This document shows positions 44,574 through 59,495 of a stretch of 64,000 nucleotides of DNA, one piece after another. The notes below the pieces were generated by a model. The model was not told where the DNA came from, ran no database searches, and was given only the letters and a program-made list of their open reading frames with translations. The stretch is from positions 19,347,835-19,411,834 of the forward strand of contig NC_003076.8 of the NCBI RefSeq assembly GCF_000001735.4. The letters run 5' to 3'. The DNA is from Arabidopsis thaliana. Taxonomy: Eukaryota; Streptophyta; Magnoliopsida; Brassicales; Brassicaceae. Every line of letters starts with the position of its first letter. The stretch's first letter is position 1. Made by a program: the position numbers and the translations under genes.

Positions 44574-47129
44574 ATGCGAACGAAACTAACGATGTACGAA
44601 GCAATCAAAGACAATGATGATAATGATCATCAATGGCGAGAGAAGAAAGACATTGAGTCTGCTCTTCAGATTTCTCGTTCTTCCTCTCTTCCTCCCGACA
44701 AGGAACGATTAGTTTCCCTTGATGTCTTTCGCGGTCTTACCGTCGCAGTAAGTTTTTGTTCTAATCACTTTCTAATACGTGATCAACAATGTAATTAGAG
44801 TATAATTGTTGTGTTTAACCACAGTTTATGATACTTGTGGATGATGTTGGAGGGATTTTACCATCTATTAATCATTCACCTTGGGATGGTGTCACACTAG
44901 CGGATTTTGTCATGCCTTTTTTCTTATTTATTGTTGGTGTCTCTCTTGCCTTTGCTTACAAGGTAACTTCTTTTTTTGTTTATTCTATGTTGGAGTCTCA
45001 TTCTTCAATCCACACTAGCTTGTTGACTCACTACATGTTTGTTTATAGAACTTGTCATGTAGGTTTGTCGCAACAAGAAAAGCTTTGATTCGATCTTTGA
45101 AACTTCTATTACTTGGTCTTTTTCTCCAAGGTTTGGTTCTAATTTTATATTCTTAACTCCAAAGGTGTTGATGATGTGATATATGACATTCATTATTGTT
45201 TTTAACTTTTCAGGAGGATTTATTCATGGTCTTAATAACTTAACTTATGGAATAGATGTAGAAAAAATTAGACTCATGGGTATATTACAGGTATACATAT
45301 CTAGTGTTTTCTCTAGAACTAGCATTAAAAATTATGTGTTCCAACATTCTTATTGTAATAGTATTAGTATTTTCTTTTGTTTGTTATGTTTTCAGAGAAT
45401 AGCGATAGCATACTTAGTTGTTGCATTGTGCGAGATTTGGTTAAAGGGAAACCATAATGTTAGCTCAGAGTTATCTATGATCAAGAAATATAGATTTCAT
45501 TGGTAAGTGTCTTAATCTTGAGTTTGTACACATATGATGTTCATGCACTTGTTTGATTTTGTCCTGGTATTTGACAGGGTGGTTGCTTTTGTTATCACAA
45601 CTATATATTTGTCCTTGTTATATGGTTTATATGTACCTGACTGGGAGTATCAGATTTTAAAAGAAGACCAAGGATCAACATTGACAACATTCTTGGTTAG
45701 ATAATGGTTTCTTCCTTCTACAACAACTTAGTTACATATTCTGTCGCGGTCATAATATCGAAACTGTTTAGAATCTGAAGGTGAAATGTGGGGTACGAGG
45801 TCACACTGGACCAGGCTGTAATGCAGTTGGAATGCTTGACCGTATGTTTCTAGGAATCCAGCATTTGTACAGAAAACCTGTATATGCACGAACCAAGGTT
45901 CTAGATTTTAACCCAAGTCCTGTTTTTCTCAATCTTTGTTTTATGTCCATTTCATTTGATCTCTTATATATTCTCAGCAATGCAGTATAAATTATCCAAA
46001 CAATGGGCCATTACCTCCAGACGCTCCTTCTTGGTGTCAAGCGCCTTTTGACCCCGAAGGCCTCTTAAGGTCTCTGCTTCTACTCTCCAAGAAAAATATT
46101 AAATAGTAAGTTGTGTTTTATCATTGTTCAGAAAATAACTTGCAAGTTTGTTTAATTGTAGTTCGTTGATGGCCACCGTAACATGTCTAGTGGGTCTGCA
46201 CTATGGCCATATTATCATCCACTTCAAGGTAAACATATCTTTTTATGAAGAAGTTCGGCTGCTCTGCTCAACTCTTAGCTATATGTCTCCTCTATGTAGC
46301 ATATTAGAGCTGTTGTGTTTTGGTTAGAGAAATGGTAGTAAGGGACAGGTTTATAACGAGCCTTCAATTAGCATAAGACGTACGTTAAGCGTCTCTTGTT
46401 AGTCTAGTCCCTATGGTTTTGGTGAATTGGAATAAGAATATCAGTTGTATAGCATTTTTTTTTATCTTATCAGAAACTTACTTGTTGCTATATGTAATTA
46501 ACTTTTTACAGGATCACAAAAAGCGTTTGAATCAATGGATTTTACGTTCTTTTTGTCTTCTGATGTTAGGTCTCGCACTGAACCTCTTTGGTATCTTCCT
46601 TGACTCTTATAGCTCTCATTTACATCATTTGTTGTCCTAATTCATTGCAAGATCAAAATACCTTAGTAAATCACATGTCATTCGTTTTTTTGGTTGCTTG
46701 CAGGAATGCATCTAAATAAACCTCTATACACATTGAGTTACATGTGTGTCACCTCAGGGGCCTCGGGATTTTTGTTATCCGCGATATACCTAATGGTTTG
46801 GTTTGCTATTATCTTGAGACTCCTAATGAAAGCATCACTCATGGTTAAAATGTAAATCTATCTCTCACTATCTTCACAGGTCGACGTTTATGGATACAAA
46901 CGAGCAAGCCTTGTGTTAGAGTGGATGGGAATACATGCCTTACCGATTTACGTTCTCATTGCTTGCAATCTTGTCTTTCTAATCATTCATGGATTCTACT
47001 GGAAGAACCCCATTAACAATCTCGTAAGTTTTACTTTCGTTTTTTTTTTTACCGTTATTAACGTTTTGTGTTGGAGTTCAAAAATGTTATTGTTGTTTGC
47101 AGCTTCATTTAATCGGAATCGGAAAGTAA
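44574..47129 (+). CDS. HGSNAT-like (DUF1624) multi-pass membrane acyltransferase
   Basis: Exons 44574-44747, 44825-44962, 45049-45130, 45214-45290, 45396-45502, 45578-45695, 45772-45897, 45978-46069, 46162-46228, 46512-46590, 46704-46795, 46880-47023 and 47103-47129 give 440 residues. An in-frame ATG at 44592 (MYEAIKDNDD) would give 434 and could be the real start. The cytosolic N-terminus leads to SLDVFRGLTVA and DFVMPFFLFIVGVSLAFAYK, the first membrane segments and signature of the heparan-alpha-glucosaminide N-acetyltransferase family. Many further hydrophobic helices follow. Animal homologues transfer acetyl groups across the lysosomal membrane; plants lack heparan sulfate, so the substrate here is unknown. 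I recall the locus as At5g47900. Confidence 0.9.
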
Positions 47130-49750
47130 AGAAGAGAAGAGAAGGGAGGTGAAGAAATAAGTTTCATCAACCAAAACCTTAATTGTTTTTGTTAGAAATA
47201 AACAAATGCCATCTTCATCTTCACATCCCATATGGAATCCAATTTATGCTATACTTTTGTAAACATACGGTATATCGTAGAAAAATTAAAACTTCATGGC
47301 TATATAAGCAAAGCCTTTTGTCGAAAATACACATGTTGGCAAGTTGTGGGAGCCACCAACATAAGCATATTATATTCAAACAAATGTTCAATCGCACATG
47401 TGATGGTTTAGCGATTTAGCTACCGCACAACTGAATCAAAAGACTTGTTAAATTGCTCTCTTAGTCTTATCATACCTTCATCTCATATCCATTATAATCA
47501 TCTTTAGCAATACTATTTTATTTTTAACTACGAAAAATAAACCTTGTTACGCCGTTATTAACAGTGATCATTTTTTTCGTTAAAGAAATTTAACATTCAA
47601 AAAAGATAAAGAATGATCACCAATAAGCGTCATGATCTTCCGTATGGTGATGATAAACATCGTTTGCAGTTTTGTTGTATAGTACAACGTATATGTAGCC
47701 GTAACGTGTGAATAGTGTATGGTTAGGGTCATTTTATTTGTGAACTACCACAATTTTGATAGCAGTGGAGATAAGTCAAAGGTTCGTCTTCTAATTAATT
47801 AACAGCGATTATTAGACTATCTAACTTTTCTTCTTTTCTTATTTTGATAATAACTATATATCTTCTTTAGCCACCTTACTTTCTCATCGGGTTCTATTTA
47901 AATAGGGACAAAGAAAACAAACCATCGATTTGTACTATGTGCTCAATTATATCATATGTTTTGTCTCCATCTATGTATCTATTTCTCTTTTCCATTTGGT
48001 AAATTATTTAAGACCCTTAAACTGACTTTTCTCGTGGGCGGCGTCGAAGTTTTGGTTAACAGACAAAACATCTGTTCATGATGCCTGCATAACTCTATGT
48101 TTTTATACTACTCATTTGCCCTCTATTTCATGCTACTCTTAAAAATAGCTAAATAAAAATACTTCAATATTAGAAAAAAAATCTTCTTGATGTCAAAAAT
48201 ACACTTTAGATATCCCCTCTAGTTCTTGTGATGCTAATATATTACAAAATTGTTTATATATATAGAAATATTACCTCTAGCAATACAAAAATCTTGTTAT
48301 ATCAATTAAATATAACACTATCCGACTAGTGTTTACTAAAATAACACATAATTTTTAATTATGATCTTTGAATTTTAGTTTATGTATTACGCTTTATAAT
48401 TTTGTTATCAAAAACTATAAAAGCTCAAAAGTGAGCATCTATACCCTAATTCCGTTTTTATGCATACACTTAGGTTTATTTTTATTACGAGAATCTGTGT
48501 TTAGTATATATAAAATAGAGTTTATGAATGACTAAGTTAAATACTTCAATACTAATTAAAGTAAGTCGTATTGATGCAGACAATATAAACTTTAGATATC
48601 TCCGCTAGTTTGTATAATGCTAATAGATTCAAATTGTCTTTATGTAGAGGAATTACCTCAAATAACATAAAATTTTCATTTTATTAATTAAATCTCATTT
48701 TGTCATTTCAAAAGTCATTTTAATTACTGTGTTATTTGTCTAAAGTATACTCCAAACAAGAAACCAAAGTAGAAGGTCAGTGCCCAAGAGACAAATAAAC
48801 TTAAGCATGTCCACTCTTTTTAGCGATCGGATCGCTTATCTGTTCTTATCCATTATGGAACATGAACGATGTTCCTTTAAGACTACCACATTCAAACGAA
48901 AAATAAGTCATCGATGATAGACTGGATAGTTATAGTTTGATGATCTAGCTAATTGACTTTCATATTTACATAAAACAGAAATGTGTTTTTATCAAAAAAG
49001 AAAAAAGAAAAAACAGAAAATGAACAATACATCTCACATGGAGTTTGTACAAGAATCCATAATAATTTTTTGTTCGGTACAGTAGGTTAGATATACATTT
49101 GAATACAGTTTACAAGCCAAATGTTAGAAGCAACATATTTATATAGTATCATCAATATACGATCCAAAATGAATTATAGATTGACTTATGGAAAAGTTAG
49201 ATACTATATGCATGATTGCCAAATACATTGAAAAATAACAATTTAAGTTCTTCAAACAAAAGTTTATAAATGACTCGGTGTTTGACATAACTCGGGGTTG
49301 TTTTTCTTTGTTAATTCACACACGGGGTTGGTGTATAAATGACTTCGGTGTTTGAAATGTATGACACGGTATAAATAAAAAAGGTAAGGAAGAAATGAAG
49401 AATAGAAGAAGAACAAAAAAAAAAGGAAATTAAAAAAAAGTCAAAATAAATGGTCAGTAAAGGATTTTGACCAGACCGGAGCGGTCCATCCATAGTTTCC
49501 CACTACCTTCCCTGATTTAGCACAGAAGAATGGCAATTTGCATGCCATTTATTTCATCTATTCCTCCTTCACTCTATAAATATATTTTAAACAAAATCAA
49601 TTTCTTCCATACACAAAAATCAAACACCTTTTGAGAGCGGTTATTTTTTCTCTATCAACTAATACAGTAACCTTACGGGTGTTTATTTGTATAGATCTCT
49701 GTGGTTTTCTTGGCCAAATCTAGTGAGATCTTTTTGGTTTCTCGAATTCG
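47130..49750. other. RBOHD upstream region with an internal duplication and TATA box
   Basis: 2.6 kb of AT-rich DNA. A likely TATA box (TATAAATA) lies at 49575-49582, about 170 bp before the RBOHD ATG. TTGAC W-box cores occur, for example in GATTTTGACCAGACC near 49467 and ATTGACTTTC near 48954; they are too short to be decisive. A diverged direct repeat (48159-48320 and 48539-48700) is listed separately. No gene was recognised. Confidence 0.5.
48159..48700. repeat. Diverged direct duplication in the RBOHD upstream region
   Basis: Two copies of about 160 bp start near 48159 and 48539. Shared blocks in the same order are AATACTTCAATA, ACTTTAGATATC, CTAGTT, ATGCTAATA, AAATTGT and ATTACCTC. Confidence 0.65.
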
Positions 49751-52700
49751 ATGAAAATGAGACGAGGCAATTCAAGTAACGACCATGAACTTGGGATTCT
49801 ACGAGGAGCTAACTCGGACACCAACTCGGACACGGAGAGCATCGCTAGCGACCGTGGTGCCTTTAGCGGTCCGCTTGGCCGGCCTAAACGTGCGTCCAAG
49901 AAAAACGCAAGATTCGCCGACGATCTTCCCAAGAGAAGCAATAGTGTTGCTGGCGGCCGTGGTGATGACGATGAGTACGTGGAGATCACGCTAGACATCA
50001 GGGACGACTCGGTGGCCGTCCATAGTGTCCAACAAGCAGCTGGAGGTGGAGGCCACCTGGAGGACCCGGAGCTAGCCCTTCTTACGAAGAAGACTCTCGA
50101 GAGCAGCCTCAACAACACCACCTCCTTATCTTTCTTCCGAAGCACCTCCTCACGCATCAAGAACGCCTCCCGCGAGCTCCGCCGCGTGTTCTCTAGACGT
50201 CCCTCCCCGGCCGTGCGGCGGTTTGACCGCACGAGCTCCGCGGCCATCCACGCACTCAAAGGTCTCAAGTTCATTGCCACCAAGACGGCCGCATGGCCGG
50301 CCGTCGACCAACGTTTCGATAAACTCTCCGCTGATTCCAACGGCCTCTTACTCTCTGCCAAGTTTTGGGAATGCTTAGGTAAGTAAATCACTTCTTACTA
50401 AGCAATTCTATTAGTACTATATGTTTCCATTTTTGTGTTAGTCTCATTTTTGTTTTGTTTTTTACTCTAGGAATGAATAAGGAATCTAAAGACTTCGCTG
50501 ACCAGCTCTTTAGAGCATTAGCTCGCCGGAATAACGTCTCCGGCGATGCAATCACAAAGGAACAGCTTAGGATATTCTGGGAACAGATCTCAGACGAAAG
50601 CTTTGATGCCAAACTCCAAGTCTTTTTTGACATGTAAGCTTTTTTTTACATATCTTCACCTAACCCACAATAAATATATAACGCGTAATCACTATTTGTC
50701 GTTTAATATTGACTCTTAATGAAAATTAAACGGTCATCAGAATTTAAGGACCAAAAGTAGTAATATTAATCATTTGTGGAGTTTTGGTGGATTTGTAACT
50801 AATATATGACATCACTGTTTGGTCAGGGTGGACAAAGATGAAGATGGGCGAGTAACAGAAGAAGAGGTGGCTGAGGTGAGAAAACACACACACCACTCAA
50901 TAATTATCTTTTTCAAATATTTTATTATATTTATACATTTTTTTTATCTTATATTTATTCATATTCCTGGTTGAATTTTTTTTCTCTTATTTTATACGTT
51001 ATTCTTGGTTGATTATTTTGACAATTTTGTCCACGCGCAAATCCCCACTGACTTTATCTGCTGACGTTTACTATTAACATCATCAATATATTAACTTCAT
51101 GTGAACACGACAAAATGGTAATAGATAGATAGAGTAGTAGTCTTTGTTACTTTAGCTTAGGTTATTAATGTTTCAAATACTTTAGCTTTTGTTTTCTAAT
51201 TTGTTGGTAATTTATTGCAGATTATTAGTCTTAGTGCTTCTGCAAACAAGCTCTCAAATATTCAAAAGCAAGCCAAAGAATATGCGGCACTGATAATGGA
51301 AGAGTTGGACCCAGACAATGCTGGGTTTATTATGGTACGTGTGGTCCACTTTCACCCACTCAATCACACTAATGGTATTATGTACGTCGTAAATTTAACC
51401 ACTCTTAAAATACTAGAAAAAACGTGGAAAAACATAACGTTCTAGAAGTCTTTAGTGGTCAAAATTGGGTCACCATGATGTTTTTTAATTTCCAACTTAT
51501 TGGGCCATCTTGAACTTTTTACCAAACCAATCAACAAAATCTCGACAATGGGTGGTTAGTGGTTACGATATGAAGAAATGACCAATAAAATTGTAAAATA
51601 TATGAACTAACACTATAATCCAAGCTTAGAAAGTCTTAGGCGGCTTCCGATAGTATATTGTTTTTTAATTATTGGAGAAACCTATGAAAAGTGTTTTTAA
51701 GAAAAACAGTTTGGAACATTAATGTTTTATTGTAACGTTTTAGTTAATTATATGATATGGACATTGGTGAAACAGATCGAAAACTTGGAAATGTTGCTAT
51801 TACAAGCACCAAACCAGTCGGTGCGGATGGGAGACAGCAGGATACTTAGTCAGATGTTAAGTCAGAAGCTTAGACCGGCAAAAGAGAGCAACCCTTTAGT
51901 GAGATGGTCGGAGAAAATCAAATATTTCATACTTGACAATTGGCAGAGACTATGGATAATGATGTTATGGCTTGGCATCTGTGGTGGCCTCTTTACTTAT
52001 AAATTCATTCAGTACAAGAACAAAGCTGCCTATGGTGTCATGGGTTATTGCGTTTGTGTCGCCAAAGGAGGCGCCGAGACTCTCAAATTCAACATGGCTC
52101 TCATATTGTTGCCTGTTTGTCGAAACACCATCACTTGGCTTAGGAACAAGACTAAGCTTGGTACTGTCGTTCCTTTTGATGATAGTCTTAACTTCCACAA
52201 GGTTATTGCAAGCGGGATAGTCGTCGGTGTTTTACTCCATGCGGGTGCCCATTTAACGTGTGATTTTCCACGTTTAATTGCCGCGGATGAGGACACCTAT
52301 GAGCCGATGGAAAAATACTTTGGGGATCAACCGACTAGCTACTGGTGGTTTGTGAAAGGAGTGGAAGGATGGACTGGCATTGTGATGGTTGTGCTAATGG
52401 CTATAGCCTTTACACTCGCGACGCCTTGGTTCCGACGTAACAAGCTTAACTTACCTAACTTCCTCAAGAAGCTTACCGGTTTCAACGCCTTTTGGTACAC
52501 CCACCATTTGTTCATCATTGTTTATGCTCTTCTCATTGTCCATGGTATCAAGCTCTACCTCACAAAGATTTGGTATCAGAAAACGGTACTCTCTTCAAAC
52601 CTCATTTTATCTGTTTTAATTTCTTATTTTCTTTCCTTTTTCCGGTTAATAACATTTATTACCTGTTTGTATGATTCTTGTAGACATGGATGTATCTTGC

Positions 52701-53934
52701 TGTACCCATCCTTCTATATGCATCGGAGAGGCTGCTCCGTGCTTTCAGATCAAGCATCAAACCGGTTAAGATGATCAAGGTCAGATATATTTCTATTTAT
52801 CTCTTGAAAACCTTATGTTTCAAGAAATATTTCAACTAATACTTTTAAACCATCTTATTTTATAGTTCTTTTTGATAAAAGTTTGAAAATTGCCTTTGAA
52901 CTTAATCTATATATATGTAACAACAGGTGGCTGTTTACCCCGGGAACGTGTTGTCTCTACACATGACGAAGCCACAAGGATTCAAATACAAAAGTGGACA
53001 GTTCATGTTGGTGAACTGCCGAGCCGTATCTCCATTCGAATGGCATCCTTTCTCAATCACATCAGCTCCCGGAGACGATTACCTGAGCGTACATATCCGC
53101 ACTCTCGGTGACTGGACACGTAAGCTCAGGACCGTTTTCTCCGAGGTTTGCAAACCTCCTACCGCCGGTAAAAGCGGTCTTCTCCGAGCAGACGGAGGAG
53201 ATGGAAACCTCCCGTTCCCGAAGGTCCTTATCGACGGTCCATACGGTGCTCCCGCACAAGACTACAAGAAATACGACGTGGTACTCCTCGTAGGTCTCGG
53301 CATTGGAGCCACGCCTATGATCAGTATCCTTAAGGACATCATCAACAACATGAAAGGTCCTGACCGCGACAGCGACATTGAGAACAATAACAGTAACAAC
53401 AATAGTAAAGGGTTTAAGACAAGGAAAGCTTATTTCTACTGGGTGACTAGGGAACAAGGATCATTCGAGTGGTTCAAGGGAATAATGGACGAGATTTCGG
53501 AGTTAGACGAGGAAGGAATCATCGAGCTTCACAATTATTGCACGAGTGTGTACGAGGAAGGTGATGCAAGAGTGGCTCTCATTGCCATGCTTCAGTCGTT
53601 GCAACACGCTAAGAACGGTGTGGATGTTGTGTCGGGTACACGTGTCAAGTCCCACTTCGCTAAACCTAACTGGAGACAAGTCTACAAGAAGATCGCTGTT
53701 CAACATCCCGGCAAAAGAATAGGTAACTAATCTCGACCGTTAATCTCGTTATGTACGTGATGTTGTATAATAATTAATAAAGTGATGAATTTAGACTAAA
53801 TACTAATATGAATTTTGATTGCAGGAGTCTTCTACTGTGGAATGCCAGGAATGATAAAGGAATTAAAAAATCTAGCTTTGGATTTTTCTCGAAAGACAAC
53901 TACCAAGTTTGACTTCCACAAAGAGAACTTCTAG
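49751..53934 (+). CDS. RBOHD: Respiratory burst oxidase homologue D (NADPH oxidase)
   Basis: Exons 49751-50378, 50471-50633, 50827-50875, 51221-51334, 51776-52585, 52684-52779, 52927-53722 and 53825-53934 give 921 residues, the length I remember for A. thaliana RBOHD (At5g47910). It makes superoxide in the apoplast using cytosolic NADPH, in immunity and stress signalling. The cytosolic N-terminus is Ser/Arg-rich with known kinase target sites. An EF-hand reads [13 protein letters not shown] at about 264-276, with a degenerate second one after it. A ferric-reductase-type six-helix membrane domain follows, with histidines in HKVIASG, HAGAHL and THHLF. The FAD site HPFSITSAP is at about 660, and NADPH-binding DGPYGAP and GLGIGATP lie near 710-750. 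Exon 1 is unusually GC-rich for the window. Confidence 0.97.
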
Positions 53935-55623
53935 ATTAATTATATACGTTGTAGAAAAATAAAACAAGAAACAACTATACAAATAAATATTTATTTTAAA
54001 TTCTTTTCATTTTTATGTAAAATTATCTGAGTTATCTTTTTTTGTTCTTCTATATCCCTACCGTTTTGTTGGTTACTTTTTCACTACTTAGTTTAATGCC
54101 AAATTAAGTATAAGATAGTAGAAGTTTATATAGTTACAGCTTTGGTGTTGTAAACATGTAATCATGGAGTTATCTGTACTATTATTTTGTACTTATATTC
54201 GAATATTAACAACTAAAGATAGTTTTGATATTCAATACCCATTACTCATTTAACATAATGAATAGAGATATCAACATTAGATACGTCTTGATTATTTGCT
54301 CACCAATGCATTTGCGTGTTTAACTTGTTTATATGTTATTAATAGTGTTCTTTTAGTTAAAATGACAAATAATTTCTTAACTCAAAAGCATCTTATATCA
54401 CAACTCTAGCTAGATTAGTTTAGCTTTTCATAAGTCTTCTTGCGTTTACGTCTTTATTTATGGGTTGATACCCTATTCACTACTTTAATTTGCCTTGCAC
54501 TTGGGATAGTTTAAAAGACTTTAAAATTATGCAGCTAGAATATAATCAAAACTTGATATAAGTATCAAAATAATTAAATACAATTGCTATCGATAATAAT
54601 CAGAAACAATCGTTATGAATGGTTAAGTTTGTTTCCTTAAAATGGTTACGAATGATTAATTTTGTTCCTTAGGTAAACTAAAAGTTCAAAAACAAATCCA
54701 ACCTACTACAATCTAAGAAAACTGACAAAGTTTATGGTTGATTACAGAATAGGTCGCTTGAGCGTCAAATTAAGATAAAGAAGGAGACTTATGTAGAGCC
54801 GGCCCTTGGGCCAACCAGGCGAAGCATAGGTTTGCAGCTGCTAATAATATAATTTGAGTTTGGCTTTTTTCTAGAAAACTTTCTTTAAGTCTAGTGGTTC
54901 AATTATGGTGGGTACATCATCAGTTCATGGGTTTGACTTTTGAGACAAGTGAGACCGAATTTTTTTGTTTTTTCAACAAAATTCTAAAATAGATAAAACT
55001 TATGCGGCCCATTTCATTGTTCACTTGTAGGCTTGTAAAACTCAAGGCCGGGTCTGGAGTGTGATGTCAAGACTCAATATTATAACACTCTACTTCATAT
55101 TTCACTATTTTGTGCATTATCTAGCTTCCAATTTTCTTTGCATTTCACAGTGTATCAATAGTTACTTTAGTGATGTCAAGATTACACTTTTAACACATTT
55201 TAAGTGTAGTTTTACAACATAAACTTGTGTCTCTAATTGGCAAAGTGAATTGCTAACGAGATCATGAATTCTGACTGTTGAGTCTGAGCGAATGAAACAA
55301 ATGGACCAACATATGATTAAGGCCTGGAGTGACATATAAGCCAAAAAATAATGCTCTATATTGTAACACTTAAAAGATCTTACACAGTACGGTCTCAAGG
55401 AGGAAGAAAACATATTCCGCAAAGCAGATCCTTCCTTCAACTTCAACATATTAAATGAAAACAGATCTAAGAGACCGTAATATTTCGATCCTAGAAAATA
55501 AGAGAACTCGAAGGATTTATCATAGACAACACAAAATAAGAACGTACGTTAGCAAAGATCATAATATGAATCTATTATTCATATCTATTGCCAACATGTT
55601 TATATATATATATGGATATGGGT
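53935..55623. other. RBOHD 3' flank with a possible MITE remnant
   Basis: AT-rich spacer. At about 54795-55058 the ends AGAGCCGGCCCTTGGGCC and (complement) CCAGACCCGGCCTTGAG resemble degenerate terminal inverted repeats, but no target duplication was found. Segments at 55043-55095 and 55321-55375 resemble each other. Confidence 0.4.
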
Positions 55624-56187
55624 TTAGGTGCCTCGGGCTAGCATTTCTTGATACCTCTTGAAGGACAAGAGTTTCTGAAGCTTCATCTGCTTATGAAACC
55701 TAGAAATAAAGAGATCCGCGACATGGTCGATCTCATCTTCTAGCTTGAAATTCTCTCCTTCTTCTTCCTTCGAGGTCCTCACCATATCTATCACAGAACT
55801 ACCTTGACCTTCCTCCTCCAAGTCCCCGAAGTCCTCCTCTCCTTCGAACAACGTGTGCCTCAGATCAGGATACTTGTCGCTTTCCTCCTCGTGAACGTCA
55901 TATTCCTCATGATGAGCCATTGTGGATGCCTTGCTGTTGTAGAGGACTATAGCCTTGTTCTTGTCTTGGTCCTGGTCGTTATCGTCGTCTTGATCCGCAT
56001 GGCCCAAGAGGTGGTGAATCTTGTTGGAAATGGAACGGAACCCGAGTTTCTTGTGTTTCACTAGAGACAACATGAGTACTCGTGTCTTGAAAGCACTCGT
56101 TTTGTTCTTTATGGCTATAGATTTTGCCTTCGCCATGGAACTCAACAATGCAACGATATGTTTCATCAATGCCGTAGCTTTCTTCAT
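55624..56187 (-). CDS. DUF761 family protein
   Basis: A single exon of 187 residues starting MKKATALMKHIVALLSSMAK. The N-terminus is a basic amphipathic helix and a Lys-rich segment. The middle is acidic with an Asp-rich run (DQDDDNDQDQDKNK). The C-terminal 35 residues (DEIDHVADLFISRFHKQMK, then LLSFKRYQEML) are the DUF761 motif found in many small plant proteins of unknown function. I recall the locus as At5g47920. No signal peptide cleavage site is clear. Confidence 0.85.
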   Translation of the reverse strand: MKKATALMKHIVALLSSMAKAKSIAIKNKTSAFKTRVLMLSLVKHKKLGFRSISNKIHHLLGHADQDDDNDQDQDKNKAIVLYNSKASTMAHHEEYDVHEEESDKYPDLRHTLFEGEEDFGDLEEEGQGSSVIDMVRTSKEEEGENFKLEDEIDHVADLFISRFHKQMKLQKLLSFKRYQEMLARGT

Positions 56188-58588
56188 ATTTTTTCTTTGT
56201 AAGAGCTTCTATAATAGTGTTTTACTTATGTTTTGGATGTTGCTTAATTAGCATGGAAAGGAACATTGGAGGTGAGAGCCCTTCGGGGATTATATAGACC
56301 ATGGAAAGGTACGGCCACAAGTCATGGCTTTATGAGTCTTGTCGTATGTTTTTAAATTAACGGCTATATGTTTTACTTAATGGCGCAGCAATCTTCTCAC
56401 AGTTCGCCACGTGGAAATAAGCCATTTGATGTAGTGGATCACTTGCTTTTTCTAGTTCAAACTTTATGCACGTTCTCTTTTATCAAATTTCATCGTGCCT
56501 ACAATTTACGAACGTAAGCATTTGATATTTCTATATTACTTCTTTCTATGATAAAGGATCTCAAGAAATTAAGTTTATGTTGATTTCGTATAAAAATGTG
56601 GCCTAACGAGGTTGCTTTGCCGATGAGTCGGGTATGTTTTTTCTTATAAAGTATCATGCGACATAATTCATGCCTACTATGAATTTAAAATGGTTATTAT
56701 TTTTCGACTAGAAGTCATGTTTGGTACGTCAAAAATATGGACAAAGTTTTTGTAAAGCCAACATGGCGTTTTTAACATTCTAAATGTTTAAAGGGACTCT
56801 TGAGTGGTTCGGGTGTTGAGGCCTCTAGACTCCGGATCATACGTTCCAACAATTGGAGCCTCTAGTCAACAAGTGGACTCTAGATCGCATTGTTGCGGTA
56901 TGGTTATGAGAGAGCACTTCTGAAGAGCTTCAACATAAAGAATTTCGAGAGTAAAACATCTCAAACGGTTTTATTTACGCGTTTTGCATCCCGATCGATT
57001 AATCTCTGAAATCCAAAAATTCACCCCCAACGAGTATAGTTGAAATGGATCGATTAGTCTCAAGTGGAATAACTCTTCTGTAACTTCTTTGTTTGATTTT
57101 TGTTTTTGTGAAGAATGTACTATTTAATAAGAAAGATTAATTAGAGCAGTTGGGACTGAGATTACAGAATTTGTAAATGACATAGATACATCCACAAGGA
57201 ATTCAAACTATTGTCCACTTCTTCTTTGAAAAGATTTGATTGATTAGCAACTTTGTTTTTAAATGTGATTAACTTTACATACGAAAGCAATTGTACAGCT
57301 AAGTTATCTAAATAAAAGTGTCATTTGTTACCCAAAAAGAAGTTCCATCAACTTTGTGTAAAAATATGTTTTTATAGAAAAAAACTCAGAATTAGGAAGA
57401 TGCTTCAGTAAAGTTACAAAAACAGCTTAAGAGATCCAAACGTAAATTCATTGTACTTCTCTCACAACTACTTTTACTTTAATTTTTTTAATAGCTATTC
57501 TTATTTACTTTTTCTAAAAATCACAAAGATGAGATGGAGAAAAAGCATTTGATGTTTTTGTATAATTGGAAAGTGTTTACTCACTTGGTCTCTCTCACAT
57601 TTCAAGGCGCCGCGAAATTGCTTGCTCATGATATTTAGCTTTACAAGATTCTCTTTCACTTAGAACCACACTTCAATCCCTATACTTTTCTAGATTTCTA
57701 GATTTTAGATATTATACATTGTCGATGTTGAAAGGAAAACATAAGATATTATACATTGGTCTTGTCATTTATCAATTATTAGTTTTAAGATTGATGTCAA
57801 AAGGAATAGTTTCATTGCTCAGTATCCAAATTTGCACAAAACGAATCGAGTTGTTTCGATTTTAGACAATAGAGTACAACCGATATTAACAAAGAGTTTC
57901 TTGCAAAAAATGGGGTTCAATTGTTGTAGTATGTCAATATGACCATAGATTTCAAAAAACTTCTCCAGCTCAGAGTTTTAGATCTCAGCCCGTAAAACAT
58001 ATTTCCAGTCTTAATGCATGTTAGAGCCTCGAGCCATCGGATAAGACATTCCCATATTAGATTGCAGAAGAGATAAAATTGGAGCATTGTTTAGAACAAT
58101 TCTTATTCCAATTCATCAAACCAGAGACTAAACTCTCAACCAAAAGCTAACATCTTACAAACACGTCACTCACCGATGTGTAGCGTTCAGTCCTAACCTA
58201 GTTAGCTAAAGTTTAACAACTTCATCAACTTAACTTCATAAAGCAGGCCGAATATCTCATGTTAAGTCAAGTCTGAGTATCTTCTAGTCATAGATAGCAA
58301 TATTACAATTCTTTTGCACAAGTCATTAAAATTTAACCAAGGTTGTTTGTTCAAATTAAAGAATTGTAAACATGAACAAGAAGCCAGACAACTGATGCAA
58401 TCCGAGAAAGATTTAAACTTAAAATGAAAGCATATTCTGTTTCAACAAGACCAAGTTCTGAACAATTACTCAGCTAGTAGTTTTATCATGCATTCAAAAT
58501 CTTCTCATAAGCAGAAAAACGTCATAGATATCAAAACTACTAAAGCAAAACATCTGCGAACGGATGAATGATTCGTGAGATCTCAATC
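56188..58588. other. Intergenic spacer, 2.4 kb
   Basis: This holds the upstream region of the DUF761 gene and the 3' flank of RPS27. I saw no convincing open frame, RNA gene or transposon ends in it. A short repeat, AGATATTATACATTG, occurs at about 57708 and 57745. Confidence 0.45.

Positions 58589-59495
<907 letters not shown>

Noticed and set aside
49720-50391. A 223-codon antisense open frame opposite RBOHD exon 1
   Set aside because: It mirrors a GC-rich coding exon, and its Ser/Arg/Leu-rich translation resembles no family. RBOHD in the sense direction explains the codon bias.
56815-56895. Apparent repeat of GCCTCTAG near 56820 and 56860
   Set aside because: It is too short and isolated to support a mobile element or a regulatory site.
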